From Sporosarcina thermotolerans (GTDB lineage: Bacteria > Bacillota > Bacilli > Bacillales_A > Planococcaceae), in assembly GCF_030067815.1 (NCBI RefSeq), contig NZ_CP125968.1:3092001-3156000 (forward strand): DNA of 64,000 nucleotides, in the 5' to 3' direction. Numbering within the stretch: position 1 is the stretch's first letter; each line of letters opens with the position of its first letter. The notes under the pieces were generated by a model, which saw only the letters and a list, made by a program, of their open reading frames with translations, was not told the DNA's origin and did no database searches. Made by a program: the position numbers and the translations under genes. Below are positions 17,489-26,862 of the stretch, one piece after another.

Positions 17489-18395
17489 CTAGCTCTGCGT
17501 TAGTTTTTTGAGGTCTATAGGAAGTTCACTGTTGAACACTAATTTCGTTCCCGTTAGAGGATGCCTGAAGCCGATGGTTGCACAATGCAACGCCTGTCTG
17601 TTGACAAGTTTACGGGAACCGCCGTACAGATCATCACCTACAAGCGGATGTCCAAGCCATTGCATATGAACCCTGATCTGATGCGTCCGTCCTGTATGAA
17701 GCTCAAGGGAAACAGAAGTAAACCTGGATCCATGCAGCTCATAATGTCCAAGTGTTTTCCCATCAGTTCTTGCATATTGACCGTCTTGTCGGACGATCCT
17801 CTCGATAATACTGCCGTCCTTCCGCCGATAGGTTGTTCTATGACAAATTCATTCTCAACAATATGTCCCTCCGCAAATGCGATATAATTGCGGTAAAAGC
17901 CTGTCTCCTGAATCTGCTCACTTAATAGATGATGGATATGCCGGTTTTTGGCAATGCATATAAGTCCCGACGTATCCGTATCCAATCTGGTTACAATATG
18001 CACGGTTGAAGGAACTTTCTCTTTCAGGAACTTACCGGCAATATAATTTGCAATTGTTCCTGCCGGATGATCACGGACGGGATTGTTCCTTGTCCCGCAG
18101 GTTTATCGATAATTATAATCGCTTCATCTTCATATAGGATATTAAGCGTTCCTGATTCGGGAATAAGTCCATCGCTTGGCTGTTCTTCTGGAAATTGAAC
18201 CGTAACCGTATCCCCTGCCCTTACTATATGCCGAACCGTTTGCTCCGTCTCATTTACTAACAACTGACCGCCGTCATACTTCACGGCGGTTAATGTTCGT
18301 TTTGAAATTCCTTTTGCATGTAAAAATTCCCTTAATAGAACTTGTTCTTCTACAATAAAATTTAACGTAAACCGGTTAGATTGCGTCTTCATCAC
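17489..18395 (-). CDS. yjbO: RluA-family pseudouridine synthase YjbO, frameshifted
   Basis: A pseudouridine synthase of the RluD/RluA family, about 302 residues when repaired. An S4-like N-terminal region (LREFLHAKGISKRTLTAVKYDGGQLLVN) is followed by the catalytic core with IIDKPAGQGTIPS and VTRLDTDTSGLICIAKN (catalytic Asp in RLDTDTSG). The C-terminal part has ELHTGRTHQIRVHMQWLGHPLVGDDLYGG. Frame breaks at 18075-18076 (GG needs one more base) and 17825-17826 (CC needs one more) separate these parts. The gene ends with TAG at 17489-17491, touching the prpE stop. It is downstream of NAD kinase on the same strand. Confidence 0.88.
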
Positions 18396-18405
18396 TCTTC
18401 ACTTG

Positions 18406-19191
18406 CTATGAATGAATCATGGACCCTTGTCCAAAATGGAAAGGACGGAATCTTCCAAATCTCACTTTCTCATCCGCAACCTTATATTCTATCGATTTCA
18501 CATCTTTATGCAATAACTGCAAATGGTCCACAGTCACCATAAAATCCGGTCCATTTACTGGCGTTAACACACAGGAATGATGTGATGGCAAAATTAGAGG
18601 GGAGCCGACCGTTCTGAATACCCGATTATTTATGGACGCCATTTCGGTCAGTTGAATGGCATCCAGGGATGGGTGGATGATCGCCCCGCCAAGAGCTTTA
18701 TTATATGCAGTGGAGCCGGAAGGTGTCGACATGCATAAACCATCCCCCCGGAATCTTTCAAATAACACACCGTTCAGTTCCACATCCATGACCAATGTTA
18801 CTTCAGGAGATTTGACTGTCGATTCATTCAACGCCAGGTATTTAGCCTCCTGATCCGAATTACGATAAGAAATCGTCACTTCAAGTAATGGATATTCAAT
18901 CACATTGTATTCTTTACGTGCAATCGACAGGACCAATTTTTCCATTTCGGACGGTTTCCAGTCGGCATAAAAACCAAGATGCCCTGTATGGATTCCGATG
19001 AATGCCGTGTCCTTCAATCGATGAATATATTTATGAAAAGCATGAAGCAACGTTCCATCTCCACCAACCGATAAAACAATATCAGGTGATTCTTCATCAA
19101 AAATAAGTCCGAAATCAGTTAAATACTCGACGGCTTCATCTCTTAATCGGTTTGAAAGTGAATCATTCCTTGTTTGAATGGCAAACTTCAT
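18406..19191 (-). CDS. ppnK: NAD kinase
   Basis: A 261-residue NAD kinase, the only known route to NADP. It shows [13 protein letters not shown] at about residue 44, the [21 protein letters not shown] substrate loop, and [15 protein letters not shown] prefer ATG 19191 ([10 protein letters not shown]), which matches the family start and has a good GGGGAG spacing; an in-frame ATG at 19197 is too close to the site. It is between the small alarmone synthetase and YjbO, with 6-15 base gaps, which implies one operon. Confidence 0.94.
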   Translation of the reverse strand: MKFAIQTRNDSLSNRLRDEAVEYLTDFGLIFDEESPDIVLSVGGDGTLLHAFHKYIHRLKDTAFIGIHTGHLGFYADWKPSEMEKLVLSIARKEYNVIEYPLLEVTISYRNSDQEAKYLALNESTVKSPEVTLVMDVELNGVLFERFRGDGLCMSTPSGSTAYNKALGGAIIHPSLDAIQLTEMASINNRVFRTVGSPLILPSHHSCVLTPVNGPDFMVTVDHLQLLHKDVKSIEYKVADEKVRFGRFRPFHFGQGSMIHS

Positions 19192-19197
19192 CAACAT

Positions 19198-19866
19198 TCA
19201 CTCCCCTTTCCTCCGTTTTTCGCCGTACCCTCTGTCTGCTGATTCTTTATAGGCAGTAAAGTATTGTTGTGCATCATGGATTTCATCACGGATGAGCGAC
19301 ATCTCCTCATCAAGTCTAAAGGCAGCCTCCGCAGCCCGTTCAAGACGATGCATGATTTCATCTGGCAATTCACTCTGGTATTTGTAATTCAATGAATGTT
19401 CAATGGACGCCCAAAAATTCATCGCCAATGTCCTGATTTGAATTTCTGCCAAAATTGTCTTTACACCGTGAATCGTTTGTACTGGATAGCCAATGATCAT
19501 ATGGAATGATCTGTATCCGCTCGGTTTTTTATTGGAAATATAATCTCTTTCCTCAATAACGTGCATATCGGTTCGCTTTCTTAACGTATCGACAACTTTG
19601 CCGATATCATCCACGAACTGGCACATGATTCGTAGTCCTGCAATATCAGGTAATTCTTCTGCAAGCTCAGCCGAAGGTTTGAATGGAATTCCTTTTTCAA
19701 GGGTTTTATCATAGATGCTGGCTAAAGGTTTCACACGCCCCGTTACAAATTCCACCGGCATATGTACGCCTTCGAGTTCATATTGTGTCCGTAACCCTTT
19801 CAGTTTCACTTTCAATTCCGAAACTGCTTGTTTATACGGCTCAAGAAATTGCTTCCATTCCTTCAT
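19198..19866 (-). CDS. relQ: Small alarmone synthetase YjbM/RelQ
   Basis: A 222-residue monofunctional (p)ppGpp synthetase without hydrolase or regulatory domains. Synthetase motifs are VEFVTGRVKPLASIYDK (G-loop), DIAGLRIMCQF, GYRSFHMIIGYPV and AEIQIRTLAMNFWASIEHSLNYK. The C-terminal basic helix (DRGYGEKRRKGE) ends the protein. The start at 19866 has a GGGAGGG site. It heads an operon with NAD kinase and YjbO, the same order as in Bacillus. Confidence 0.93.
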   Translation of the reverse strand: MKEWKQFLEPYKQAVSELKVKLKGLRTQYELEGVHMPVEFVTGRVKPLASIYDKTLEKGIPFKPSAELAEELPDIAGLRIMCQFVDDIGKVVDTLRKRTDMHVIEERDYISNKKPSGYRSFHMIIGYPVQTIHGVKTILAEIQIRTLAMNFWASIEHSLNYKYQSELPDEIMHRLERAAEAAFRLDEEMSLIRDEIHDAQQYFTAYKESADRGYGEKRRKGE

Positions 19867-20188
19867 CAGTAGCCCTCCCGACTGGTAGTTGATGCTTTTA
19901 TAGCTTATGTTTTTTGTGTTATGTAGTTTTAGGGATCCACATAGAGTAAAACGCCAATTGATATTTTACCCCAAATTGGTAAGTTTGTGATAGCCTAATT
20001 GCTGTTACAATTAACACTGGCCCATACGTCAGTAGAATGCTCTTTTACATCTCATTCAATTCTTAGTCATACGATCAGTCTACCATATGAATGGCTTTGA
20101 TGCAGTTTGTAACATGCGTTTTCGCAACTAACTTGATATACTTAATGAATATGGGCTATTAGTTTCTTCAAGGGAGGGGTGGCACTGA
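19867..20188. other. Intergenic gap between relQ and yjbJ
   Basis: This 322-base divergent gap should hold promoters for both operons. I see AT-rich stretches (TATAAA near 19900 on the minus strand, GATATACT near 20137 on the plus strand) but no -35 partner that I trust. There is no reading frame, repeat or terminator. Confidence 0.5.
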
Positions 20189-20874
20189 ATGGATGCACGA
20201 ACAGTTCGAACATTAATGGATATCCAAGCTATGCAAACATTGGGCTCCGTACAGTCTTTTTCAAGTGTGCAGGAGACAACCTCGACCTTGTTCAGTGATA
20301 TGATGACTATTGCTTTAGATGATATAAATAACAAATCTTTTAATCCCAATTCAGTTATGAATCAATCATTTGGAATGCTTGACGGGCTTCGGTCGATGGA
20401 AAGTCTACTATATAAAGGGTCGAGTAACGTCTATCTTCCAAAAGGACTGGAATTCGTGTTACAGAAAAATGATTTCAGTTCTACCGATGATTCAAGTGGA
20501 AATACTAATTTCAGCGGGTTTATTAAACGAGCCGCGGAAACATATGGACTTCCTGTAAACCTAATTACATCCGTTATTAAACAGGAATCCGATTTCAACA
20601 ACACTGCTGTAAGCGGCGCCGGGGCGATGGGTTTAATGCAACTTATGCCGGGCACCGCAAAATTTTTGGGTGTACAAGATAGCTTCGACCCAGAGCAAAA
20701 TATTATGGGCGGTGCAAAATACTTAAGGCAAATGCTTGACCAATTCGGCAATATCGAACTGGCTTTGGCTGCCTATAACGCAGGACCAGGAAATGTGAAA
20801 AATACGACGGAATTCCTCCTTTCAAAGAAACTCAAAATTACGTTTCCAAAGTATTAAACTACTATAAAACCTGA
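20189..20874 (+). CDS. yjbJ: Lytic transglycosylase (YjbJ-like), frameshifted at the end
   Basis: A protein of about 228 residues with an SLT goose-lysozyme-like domain in the C-terminal half, which cleaves peptidoglycan glycan strands. Motifs are AETYGLPVNLITSVIKQESDFNN (catalytic Glu in KQESDF), GAMGLMQLMPGTAKFLG and LALAAYNAGPGNV. There is no obvious signal peptide, and the N-terminal 100 residues are low in conserved features. The last stretch is out of frame: one extra A in the run at 20798-20802 gives VKKYDGIPPFKETQNYVSKV, the usual family ending, and moves the stop to 20872-20874. Confidence 0.85.
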
Positions 20875-20967
20875 CAATATTAATTCCTCGGAAGGCAATA
20901 TATTTGTGAAAGATTTGTTTGGTTGTTAAAATATCCATACCAGTCAGAACAAAGGAGATTGACATAC

Positions 20968-21360
20968 ATGATTCGTAGACCTTTGATTCCTTATGAAGAA
21001 ATCGGTGCTGAAAAATTATCTGAGTTAGTCGACCGTTTTTATGAAAAAGTGGCTGTCCATCCGGATTTATATCCGATTTTCCCTAATGACTTGACGGAAA
21101 CAGCTCGTAAACAGAAGCAATTTCAAACACAATTTTTAGGCGGACCGAATTTATTCACGGAGGAACATGGACATCCGATGATGAGAGCGCGTCATATGCC
21201 TTTTCCTATAACTCCGACTCCAGCGAAAGCATGGCTCGCATGCATGTACGAAGCGATGGATGATGTAGGGCTTGAAGGTACTATCCGTGACGTGTATTAT
21301 CAACGGCTCGTTATGACTGCCAATCATATGGTCAACAGAAGCGAGGAGGATGAGCTGTGA
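20968..21360 (+). CDS. yjbI: Truncated hemoglobin YjbI
   Basis: A 130-residue group II truncated hemoglobin. Family pieces are LSELVDRFYEKVAVHPDLYPIFP, QTQFLGGPNLFTEEHGHPMMRARHMPFPI (His in the proximal HxxF region) and WLACMYEAMDDVG. I start at ATG 20968 after AAGGAG; an upstream start at 20923 has no site. It is directly coupled to spxH. The pairing of this globin with SpxH is conserved in Bacillus, where YjbI has been linked to protection against oxidative and nitrosative damage. Confidence 0.9.
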   Translation: MIRRPLIPYEEIGAEKLSELVDRFYEKVAVHPDLYPIFPNDLTETARKQKQFQTQFLGGPNLFTEEHGHPMMRARHMPFPITPTPAKAWLACMYEAMDDVGLEGTIRDVYYQRLVMTANHMVNRSEEDEL

Positions 21361-22166
21361 ACCGTGATACCATTATGGAAAACAGTGTCACTTCGTCAGC
21401 AACCTTATCAAAACCCATTGAGATTTATGCATTCGTTGATCCTTTATGCAGCAAATGCTGGTCACTTCAGCCCTTGCTCCGTAAATTACAGATTGAATAT
21501 GAACGTTATTTCACATTAAGAATAGTTCTTCGCTCATCATTGCCAAAGATGAATGTAACAAACTTGAGTAATCGATGTGATGATGTTAAATCTTGCGATA
21601 AAACCCATCCGTCCTTTCCAAGCATCGCAATGAAAGCGGCGGAATTTCAAGGAAAACGGGCCGGTTTCCGTTTCCTCTCAAAACTTTTTGAGTACACTTA
21701 TTTGAAATCGAGAAACGTCTTATCGTTTTCAGTACTTGTTGAGATTGCCGAAAAATTAGGCTTGGACGTCGATGAATTCATCCTCGACTTCTCATCACAT
21801 AATGTATTGCGATCCTTGCAGGTGGATTTGTATCTTGCGAATGAAATGGAAGTGGATGATGCACCATCCTTTGTGTTTTTCAATGAAAATATTGAAGACG
21901 AAGGACTCAAGGTAAATGGACTTCACTCTTATGAAATCTATGAACAGATTTTAGAAGAAATGGTCGGTTATCCAATCGATCCGGATACTCCCCCACTACT
22001 TGATGATCTTTTCAAACGTTTTGATTCACTCGCAACAAAAGAAGTTGCTGAGATTTATCACATCTCGGAGAAATTAGCTGAACGCGAATTAAAAAAGCAG
22101 CTTCTCCTGCAAAATTTAGAAAGACAGCCGTTCAATAATGTAACGCTTTGGCGAAAACGAAAATAG
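21357..22166 (+). CDS. spxH: SpxH adaptor protein (YjbH)
   Basis: A 269-residue DsbA-like protein that binds Spx and delivers it to ClpXP. The N-terminal domain has FVDPLCSKCWSLQP with the CxxC of the family, followed by thioredoxin-like and helical parts (SVLVEIAEKLGLDVDEFI), then DDAPSFVFFN and a basic C-terminus. It starts at GTG 21357, overlapping the yjbI stop, with an AGGAGGATGA site. Its partner gene spxA lies about 5 kb away, and mecA between them, so Spx control is clustered here. Confidence 0.9.
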   Translation: MNRDTIMENSVTSSATLSKPIEIYAFVDPLCSKCWSLQPLLRKLQIEYERYFTLRIVLRSSLPKMNVTNLSNRCDDVKSCDKTHPSFPSIAMKAAEFQGKRAGFRFLSKLFEYTYLKSRNVLSFSVLVEIAEKLGLDVDEFILDFSSHNVLRSLQVDLYLANEMEVDDAPSFVFFNENIEDEGLKVNGLHSYEIYEQILEEMVGYPIDPDTPPLLDDLFKRFDSLATKEVAEIYHISEKLAERELKKQLLLQNLERQPFNNVTLWRKRK

Positions 22167-22168
22167 AT

Positions 22169-22209
22169 AAAAAGCAGGCGTCCCAGTAAAATTGGGACGT
22201 CTGCTTTTT
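22169..22209 (+). terminator. Intrinsic terminator of yjbI-spxH
   Basis: The stem AAAAAGCAG.CGTCCCA / TGGGACGTCTGCTTTTT lies three bases after the spxH stop. Array B begins at the end of its T run. Confidence 0.9.
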
Positions 22210-22210
22210 C

Positions 22211-22540
22211 GTATAACCGCTCGTTTATTGTCGTAACCGCTCGTTCATCCTCATATCCGCTCGTTTATTCCAACAACCGCTCGTTTATTCCCATATCCGC
22301 TCGTTTATTCTCATATCCGCTCGTTTATTCTCATAACCGCTCGTTTAATCTCATAACCGCTCGTTTATTCTCATATCCGCTCGTTTATTCTCATAACCGC
22401 TCGTTTAATCTCATAACCGCTCGTTTAATCTCATAACCGCTCGTTTATTCTCATAACCGCTCGTTTATTCTCATAACCGCTCGTTTATTCTCATAACCGC
22501 TCGTTTATTCTCATAACCGCTCGTTTATTCTCAGAACCAC
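22211..22540. repeat. Tandem array B: sixteen 20-bp units
   Basis: Sixteen units in exact 20-base register run from 22221 to 22540, plus a half unit at 22211. The consensus is TCGTTTATTCTCATAACCGC. The half CCGCTCGTTTA is nearly constant. Variation is mostly in the other half (TTATTG, TCATCC, TAATC; CATAA, CATAT, CAACAA). The first and last units are the most divergent and the central ones the most alike, as in a growing array. It lies between the spxH terminator and the 3' end of the RoxS-like RNA. Confidence 0.97.
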
Positions 22541-22545
22541 TCAAT

Positions 22546-22658
22546 TAAAAAGAAAAGAGCATCCGCTCCTGGGGAGAGGGATGCTCTTTTACAAAGGGAA
22601 TGGGAGAAATGTTCACGTTCAAACAAAAGGGGTGTATGTTTGGTATGTGATTTATTTC
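22546..22658 (-). ncRNA. roxS: RoxS/RsaE-like small regulatory RNA
   Basis: Read on the minus strand from 22658, this starts GAAATAAATCACATACC, then has C-rich single-stranded motifs CACCCCTTTTG and TTTCTCCCATTCCCTTTG. It ends in an intrinsic terminator (arms AAAAGAGCATCC and GGATGCTCTTTT, then CTTTTT). This order matches my recollection of RoxS of Bacillus subtilis and RsaE of Staphylococcus aureus, about 110 nt, whose CCCC/TCCC motifs pair with ribosome-binding sites of redox and central-metabolism mRNAs. Its position between spxH and pepF also fits the known neighbourhood. No protein frame here is credible. Confidence 0.8.
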
Positions 22659-22730
22659 ACATCTATAATTTATCATGAAATAGTAGTTAATGCAACATTT
22701 CACAAGAAGTTTCACATCTCTGTCACAAAT
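22645..22730 (-). promoter_or_regulatory. Promoter and Rex/ResD-like sites of roxS
   Basis: A dyad ATGTGA-TTTATT-TCACAT lies at 22645-22662, overlapping the transcript start. Further TTGTGAAA/TGTGA half-sites lie upstream near 22695-22725. A TATAGA-like -10 sits at 22667-22662. RoxS/RsaE is known to be controlled by Rex and by ResD/SrrA, whose sites have this TTGTGA/TCACAA form. Which regulator binds which site cannot be decided by eye. Confidence 0.5.
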
Positions 22731-22859
22731 AAAACCATCTACAAATCCCTTACCTAAAGACTTAAAGACTATCATCTATTAATATTTTTGTAAACAAACA
22801 GAATGTAAGCGCTTTACTATTTGTTATAGAAGTATATTGATGATTCAAAGCATCAAAAA

Positions 22860-22891
22860 ACTGACTTGGCTTTTAAAAACGCCAAGTCAGT
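22860..22891 (-). terminator. Intrinsic terminator of pepF
   Basis: An 11-bp stem, ACTGACTTGGC/GCCAAGTCAGT, followed by six T on the minus strand, just after the pepF stop. Confidence 0.9.
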
Positions 22892-22898
22892 ATCTCTT

Positions 22899-24719
22899 TT
22901 ATTGCTTGTTAAGCAATTCTTCCAACTCGTTCAATCTCTCTTCGAACACACGGCATGCCTCTTCGATTGGTGCTGTAGAAGTCATATCGACTCCTGCTTT
23001 TTTAAGAACTTCAATGGGATAGTCTGATGAACCGGCTTTCAAGAAGTTATTGATGTAACGGTCGACAGCTGGTTGGCCTTCAGTAAGAATCTGATGGCTT
23101 AATGCAACAGCTGCACTGAAACCAGTCGCGTATTGGTACACATAATAATTATAGTAGAAGTGTGGAATACGTGCCCATTCAAGAGCGATTTCCGGATCCA
23201 CCTCAACAGCATCACCAAAGTACTTCTTGTTTAGTGCACCATATTCTTCTGTTAGTTTATCAGCAGTCAATGCAACACCTTGTTGGTCAAGCTGGTAAAT
23301 TCTATGTTCGAATTCAGCGAACATTGTCTGACGGAATACTGTACCACGGAATCCTTCGAGCCAATGATTTAACAAGTAAATTCGTTTTTGCTCATCATCA
23401 ATTGTTTTTAGAAGATGGTCGTTTAAGATTGCTTCATTAACTGTCGATGCAACTTCAGCTACGAAAATTGAATAGCCGCTGTAGTTGTATGGTTGCGTTT
23501 GACGTGAATAATAGCTGTGAACACTATGGCCGAATTCATGAGCCAATGTAAACAAGTTATTCACGTTATCCTGCCAGTTCATCAAGATATATGGATTCGT
23601 ACCATATGATCCAGAGGAATAAGCTCCTGAACGCTTCCCTTTGTTTTCACGTACGTCAACCCAACGGTTTTCAAGTCCTTCTTTAACAATGGATTTATAT
23701 TCTTCACCTAGTGGATGGAAACTTTCAAGCATAGTTCCTGTTGCTTCCTCATAAGGAACTTTCATTTCCACATCTTTTACCATCGGCGCGAACATGTCCC
23801 ACATATGAAGTTCCTTTAGACCAAGTACCTTTTTGCGTAATGCAACGTAGCGATGATGCAATCCAAGGTTACTATTAATCGTGTTAACAAGGTTGTCATA
23901 TACTTGTTCCGGAATATGGTTTGCCGATAATGCAGCATTACGAGCAGAATCATACTTACGGATTCGCGCATTGACATTATTCTTTTTAACATTTCCGCTC
24001 AATGTAGATGCAAAAGTATTTTTGAACTCGCCATATTTGCTGTACATTGCTTTGAATGCTTCTTCACGTACTTTCGGATCTTGGCTTTCAAGGAAACGGA
24101 TATAACGTCCGTGTGAAAGTTCCGCTTCTTCACCGTTTTCGTCTTTCACCATTGGGAAAGTCAAATCGGCATTGTTCAGCATGCTGAACGTTTCTGCAGC
24201 GTTGCCTGTCACTTCGCCCAATTGTGCAAGGATTGACTCTTGTTCTGCAGCAAGGATGTGAGCACGGCGGGAGTTCATTTTTTCAAATTCATACTTGTAC
24301 ACTTTCAAGCTTTCATTATTCTCAGCAAGACTGTTCAATTCTTCCTCAGAAATCGTTAACAATTCCGGTGTGAAGAATGAAAGTGCTGTAGATACTTTGG
24401 AGTATAAAGATTTCGCACGACTATCCATCGCTTGATAGAAGCCATTCGTCGTGTCTTGATCAGCTTTCAAATGGGAGTACGTATATAATTTGCCCATTCT
24501 TTGGTAAACAGTATCACGGTAAGATAGAGCTTCGGATAGTGCTTCCGGACCGTTGTTCAATGTACCTTTATAGCTTTCCGCACTAGCTAAAAGCTCATCG
24601 ATTGCTTTAAACTCCTCTTCCCACGCTTCATCCGTAGGGAAAATATCTTCCAAGCGCCAAGTTTCTTCCACTTTGACTTGGTCACGAGTTAACACTTTGT
24701 TTTTAACTTCCGTCGTCAT
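22899..24719 (-). CDS. pepF: Oligoendopeptidase F
   Basis: A 606-residue cytoplasmic M3 family zinc metallopeptidase that cuts short peptides. The active site AHEFGHSVHS (HExxH) lies at about residue 385, with the downstream Glu of FVAEVASTVNEAIL. The N-terminal part has the helical M3B features (WRLEDIFPTDEAWEEEF). It is intact and full length. It lies downstream of coiA on the same strand, has its own terminator, and is convergent with spxH across the array B/RoxS region. Confidence 0.95.
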   Translation of the reverse strand: MTTEVKNKVLTRDQVKVEETWRLEDIFPTDEAWEEEFKAIDELLASAESYKGTLNNGPEALSEALSYRDTVYQRMGKLYTYSHLKADQDTTNGFYQAMDSRAKSLYSKVSTALSFFTPELLTISEEELNSLAENNESLKVYKYEFEKMNSRRAHILAAEQESILAQLGEVTGNAAETFSMLNNADLTFPMVKDENGEEAELSHGRYIRFLESQDPKVREEAFKAMYSKYGEFKNTFASTLSGNVKKNNVNARIRKYDSARNAALSANHIPEQVYDNLVNTINSNLGLHHRYVALRKKVLGLKELHMWDMFAPMVKDVEMKVPYEEATGTMLESFHPLGEEYKSIVKEGLENRWVDVRENKGKRSGAYSSGSYGTNPYILMNWQDNVNNLFTLAHEFGHSVHSYYSRQTQPYNYSGYSIFVAEVASTVNEAILNDHLLKTIDDEQKRIYLLNHWLEGFRGTVFRQTMFAEFEHRIYQLDQQGVALTADKLTEEYGALNKKYFGDAVEVDPEIALEWARIPHFYYNYYVYQYATGFSAAVALSHQILTEGQPAVDRYINNFLKAGSSDYPIEVLKKAGVDMTSTAPIEEACRVFEERLNELEELLNKQ

Positions 24720-24769
24720 TCAAATTCCTCCCCCAAACTTTCTTCGTAAATCGAATCATTATCATTCTC

Positions 24770-25951
24770 TCAATTTTGTGCTTCATTTGCAAGAAATCTT
24801 TCTGAAATTATATACAAAATTCCCTTTTCACTGAAATCTGTTTTATCCGAAGGGTTTTTTAATCCATTCCTAATAAGGAATTCGATATATTTTTTACAAG
24901 CCGACGTTTTTTCAGCAGAAGGATGATCAAAACCCCATACGAATTGTTGCAGATTATATGAAGTAACTTTATTGAAGCTCAAATTTTTTCGCTTCAAAAA
25001 ATGGAGAAGTCTTAACTGCCATTCAAAATCGGCTTCACGGAATGCATCATTCCCTGAAATCGGCACACCAATCCAGGTTGGCAGGTTAACTGGCAAGATT
25101 CGCATTTCATAACAGCATCTTAAAAATGGATCGTTAATGCCTTTTCTATTTAGCATTACCCACCGTTCAAGGTCTTCACGGCGCTTTGAACTATATAGAT
25201 TTACATATCGAATAAGATCCTCATTTGACGGTACTTTCGGGCGAATAAAAGGGAAAAATTGAAAGGTAATTGGAAGGTTGTGGTGCATGCCAATATATCT
25301 CTGGCCTGCAATATGCAACAAACTCGTAAAATAGTGAAATGTTTTCGTTTGGGGGTTAAAAGTAAGGAGGACATCTCCTTCAGGTGGGGTGCTGACGATA
25401 AACCATTCCTCGAACTTTGAAAACTGAAAAGTCCCTACGCCCTCGGGATATTCGTAAACTTTTGAGGCGTATGCAATATCCAAATTGGGGTCATACCGAC
25501 CTTTTGATACCCCTGGGTCCGCTTTTCCAACAGGGGGATCGGAATTGTACTGCACTGAAACTCGATTGGAACTTTTACGTCATTGGAAGCAATAAGCAGG
25601 TCAGGTCGCTGTGAAATTTTTTAACAACGGTTCCAATATCGCATCTTCCGAATGCGTTGAAAGCAACTGATGTAATAATAATTTACCAGTTAAATGTTGT
25701 GGCGATTCCCCCTCTGAAAAGGATGCACGGCAGGCGGTCGCCTTTCGATGAGCAAAATGGGGAATAACAATATCACCGACTTTTAAATGGACCGGACTTC
25801 TACATTGGGGACAGAAAAAACTACGAGTCTCTTTCCAACTTCTGAGCTCGTCCCTTTTTAGATCTGCTGTTAAAACGACCATCCGTCCATCCTCCGAACA
25901 GGCTGTTAAAATTCTCCTCACTCCTTTCAGAGTAATTGTAGGAATCTTCAT
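24770..25951 (-). CDS. coiA: Competence protein CoiA, frameshifted
   Basis: A CoiA-family nuclease-like protein (about 393 residues) implicated in DNA uptake or recombination during competence. The N-terminal part has FFCPQCRSPVHLKVGDIVIPHFAHRK, a Cys-based finger; the restriction-endonuclease-like core has QRPDLLIASNDVKVPIEFQCS and GYQKVGMTPIWIL; the C-terminal part is less conserved. Two frame breaks: one base too many in the T run at 25617-25622, and one too few in CCC at 25440-25442. The start at 25951 lacks a clear site. A GTG near 25921 after AAAGGA is an alternative. Confidence 0.8.
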
Positions 25952-25993
25952 TTACAATTGCAACTATTATGAGTTTATATATCTAACAATAAG

Positions 25994-26035
25994 AAAAAAA
26001 GCTGCTTCCCCTATATTTACCAATGGGGAGCAGCT
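25994..26035 (-). terminator. Intrinsic terminator of mecA
   Basis: The stem AGCTGCTTCCCC/GGGGAGCAGCT (one bulge) is followed by seven T on the minus strand, between mecA and coiA. Confidence 0.85.
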
Positions 26036-26043
26036 GATTATTT

Positions 26044-26691
26044 TTATTCGCCAAAATATTTATCAACAGTCTTCAAAACATCTGATTCCATTATAACTTT
26101 TCCATACTCTTCCAAACGATGGATGGTTACTTGGGATAATGAACCGTATTCCGAAACGATACTACAATAATCCAATTTAGCATCGTCATCCATTTCAGAT
26201 TCATCATAGATCACATGCATGTAGAATTTATTTTCGAATGAATAGAGAGATGATTGAACTGCATAAGCGGGAATTTTCTTAGCTAACGGAATGAGATTTT
26301 CGAAATCATCAAACACGAACATATCGGAAGTCCATACTACCGGCTCATCGTTTAATTCATTCATGAGCTGTTCAGGGTTTGTGAATAAACTGGGATCAGG
26401 GTCAAAGTGCTTATCAGACTCATCCACACCAAAATCAATTTCGTTATTTTCCATTTGTGCACGTGTCACTGTAACTTCGATTCCATTATTCATCGCATGG
26501 ACTTGAATCCACAATGGACCTTCAACTTCAAATTCGGTCTCATCATTGATTTCATCCATCATCTCCCAGAAGAGCTCTTCACTTTTATCTCGATTATACC
26601 AGACTTCTTCACGAGTAAAGCCACGTTCTTCTATGTCTATATACGATAAATAAAACTTTACTGTATTATCATTGATACGTTCTATTTCCAT
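26044..26691 (-). CDS. mecA: Adaptor protein MecA
   Basis: A 215-residue adaptor that targets ComK and other proteins to ClpCP and helps assemble ClpC. The N-terminal target-binding domain starts MEIERINDNTVKFYLSYIDI and includes GFTREEVWYNRDKSEELFWEMMDE. An acidic linker (DFGVDESDKHFDPDPS) leads to a C-terminal ClpC-binding domain (FEDFENLIPLAKKIP-like region to DVLKTVDKYFGE). It is intact and lies between spxA and coiA as in Bacillus. Confidence 0.94.
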   Translation of the reverse strand: MEIERINDNTVKFYLSYIDIEERGFTREEVWYNRDKSEELFWEMMDEINDETEFEVEGPLWIQVHAMNNGIEVTVTRAQMENNEIDFGVDESDKHFDPDPSLFTNPEQLMNELNDEPVVWTSDMFVFDDFENLIPLAKKIPAYAVQSSLYSFENKFYMHVIYDESEMDDDAKLDYCSIVSEYGSLSQVTIHRLEEYGKVIMESDVLKTVDKYFGE

Positions 26692-26862
26692 CCCTTTTCT
26701 CTCCCTTCCTTACAAATAGGTATATGCCTATTTTTTTATTTTCGCGATTAACCTGCAATGCTTATACTTACTATATGAGCGTCTACGAAGTTTTGAAAGG
26801 GTTACCGCTCAAGACTTCTATTGATAATAGCATTGTAGGGAACATCAGCACATATTGCAATA

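Noticed and set aside
22211-22540. CRISPR array
   Set aside because: The 20-bp units are directly abutting with no unique spacers and there are no cas genes in the window.
22545-22775. A 76-codon frame on the minus strand
   Set aside because: It reads through the RoxS-like RNA and its terminator hairpin, has no ribosome site, and its composition is not protein-like.
22803-22818. CcpA cre-like site (TGTAAGCGCTTTAC)
   Set aside because: The match has one extra base in the second arm and the site lies downstream of pepF, with no promoter or gene to control.
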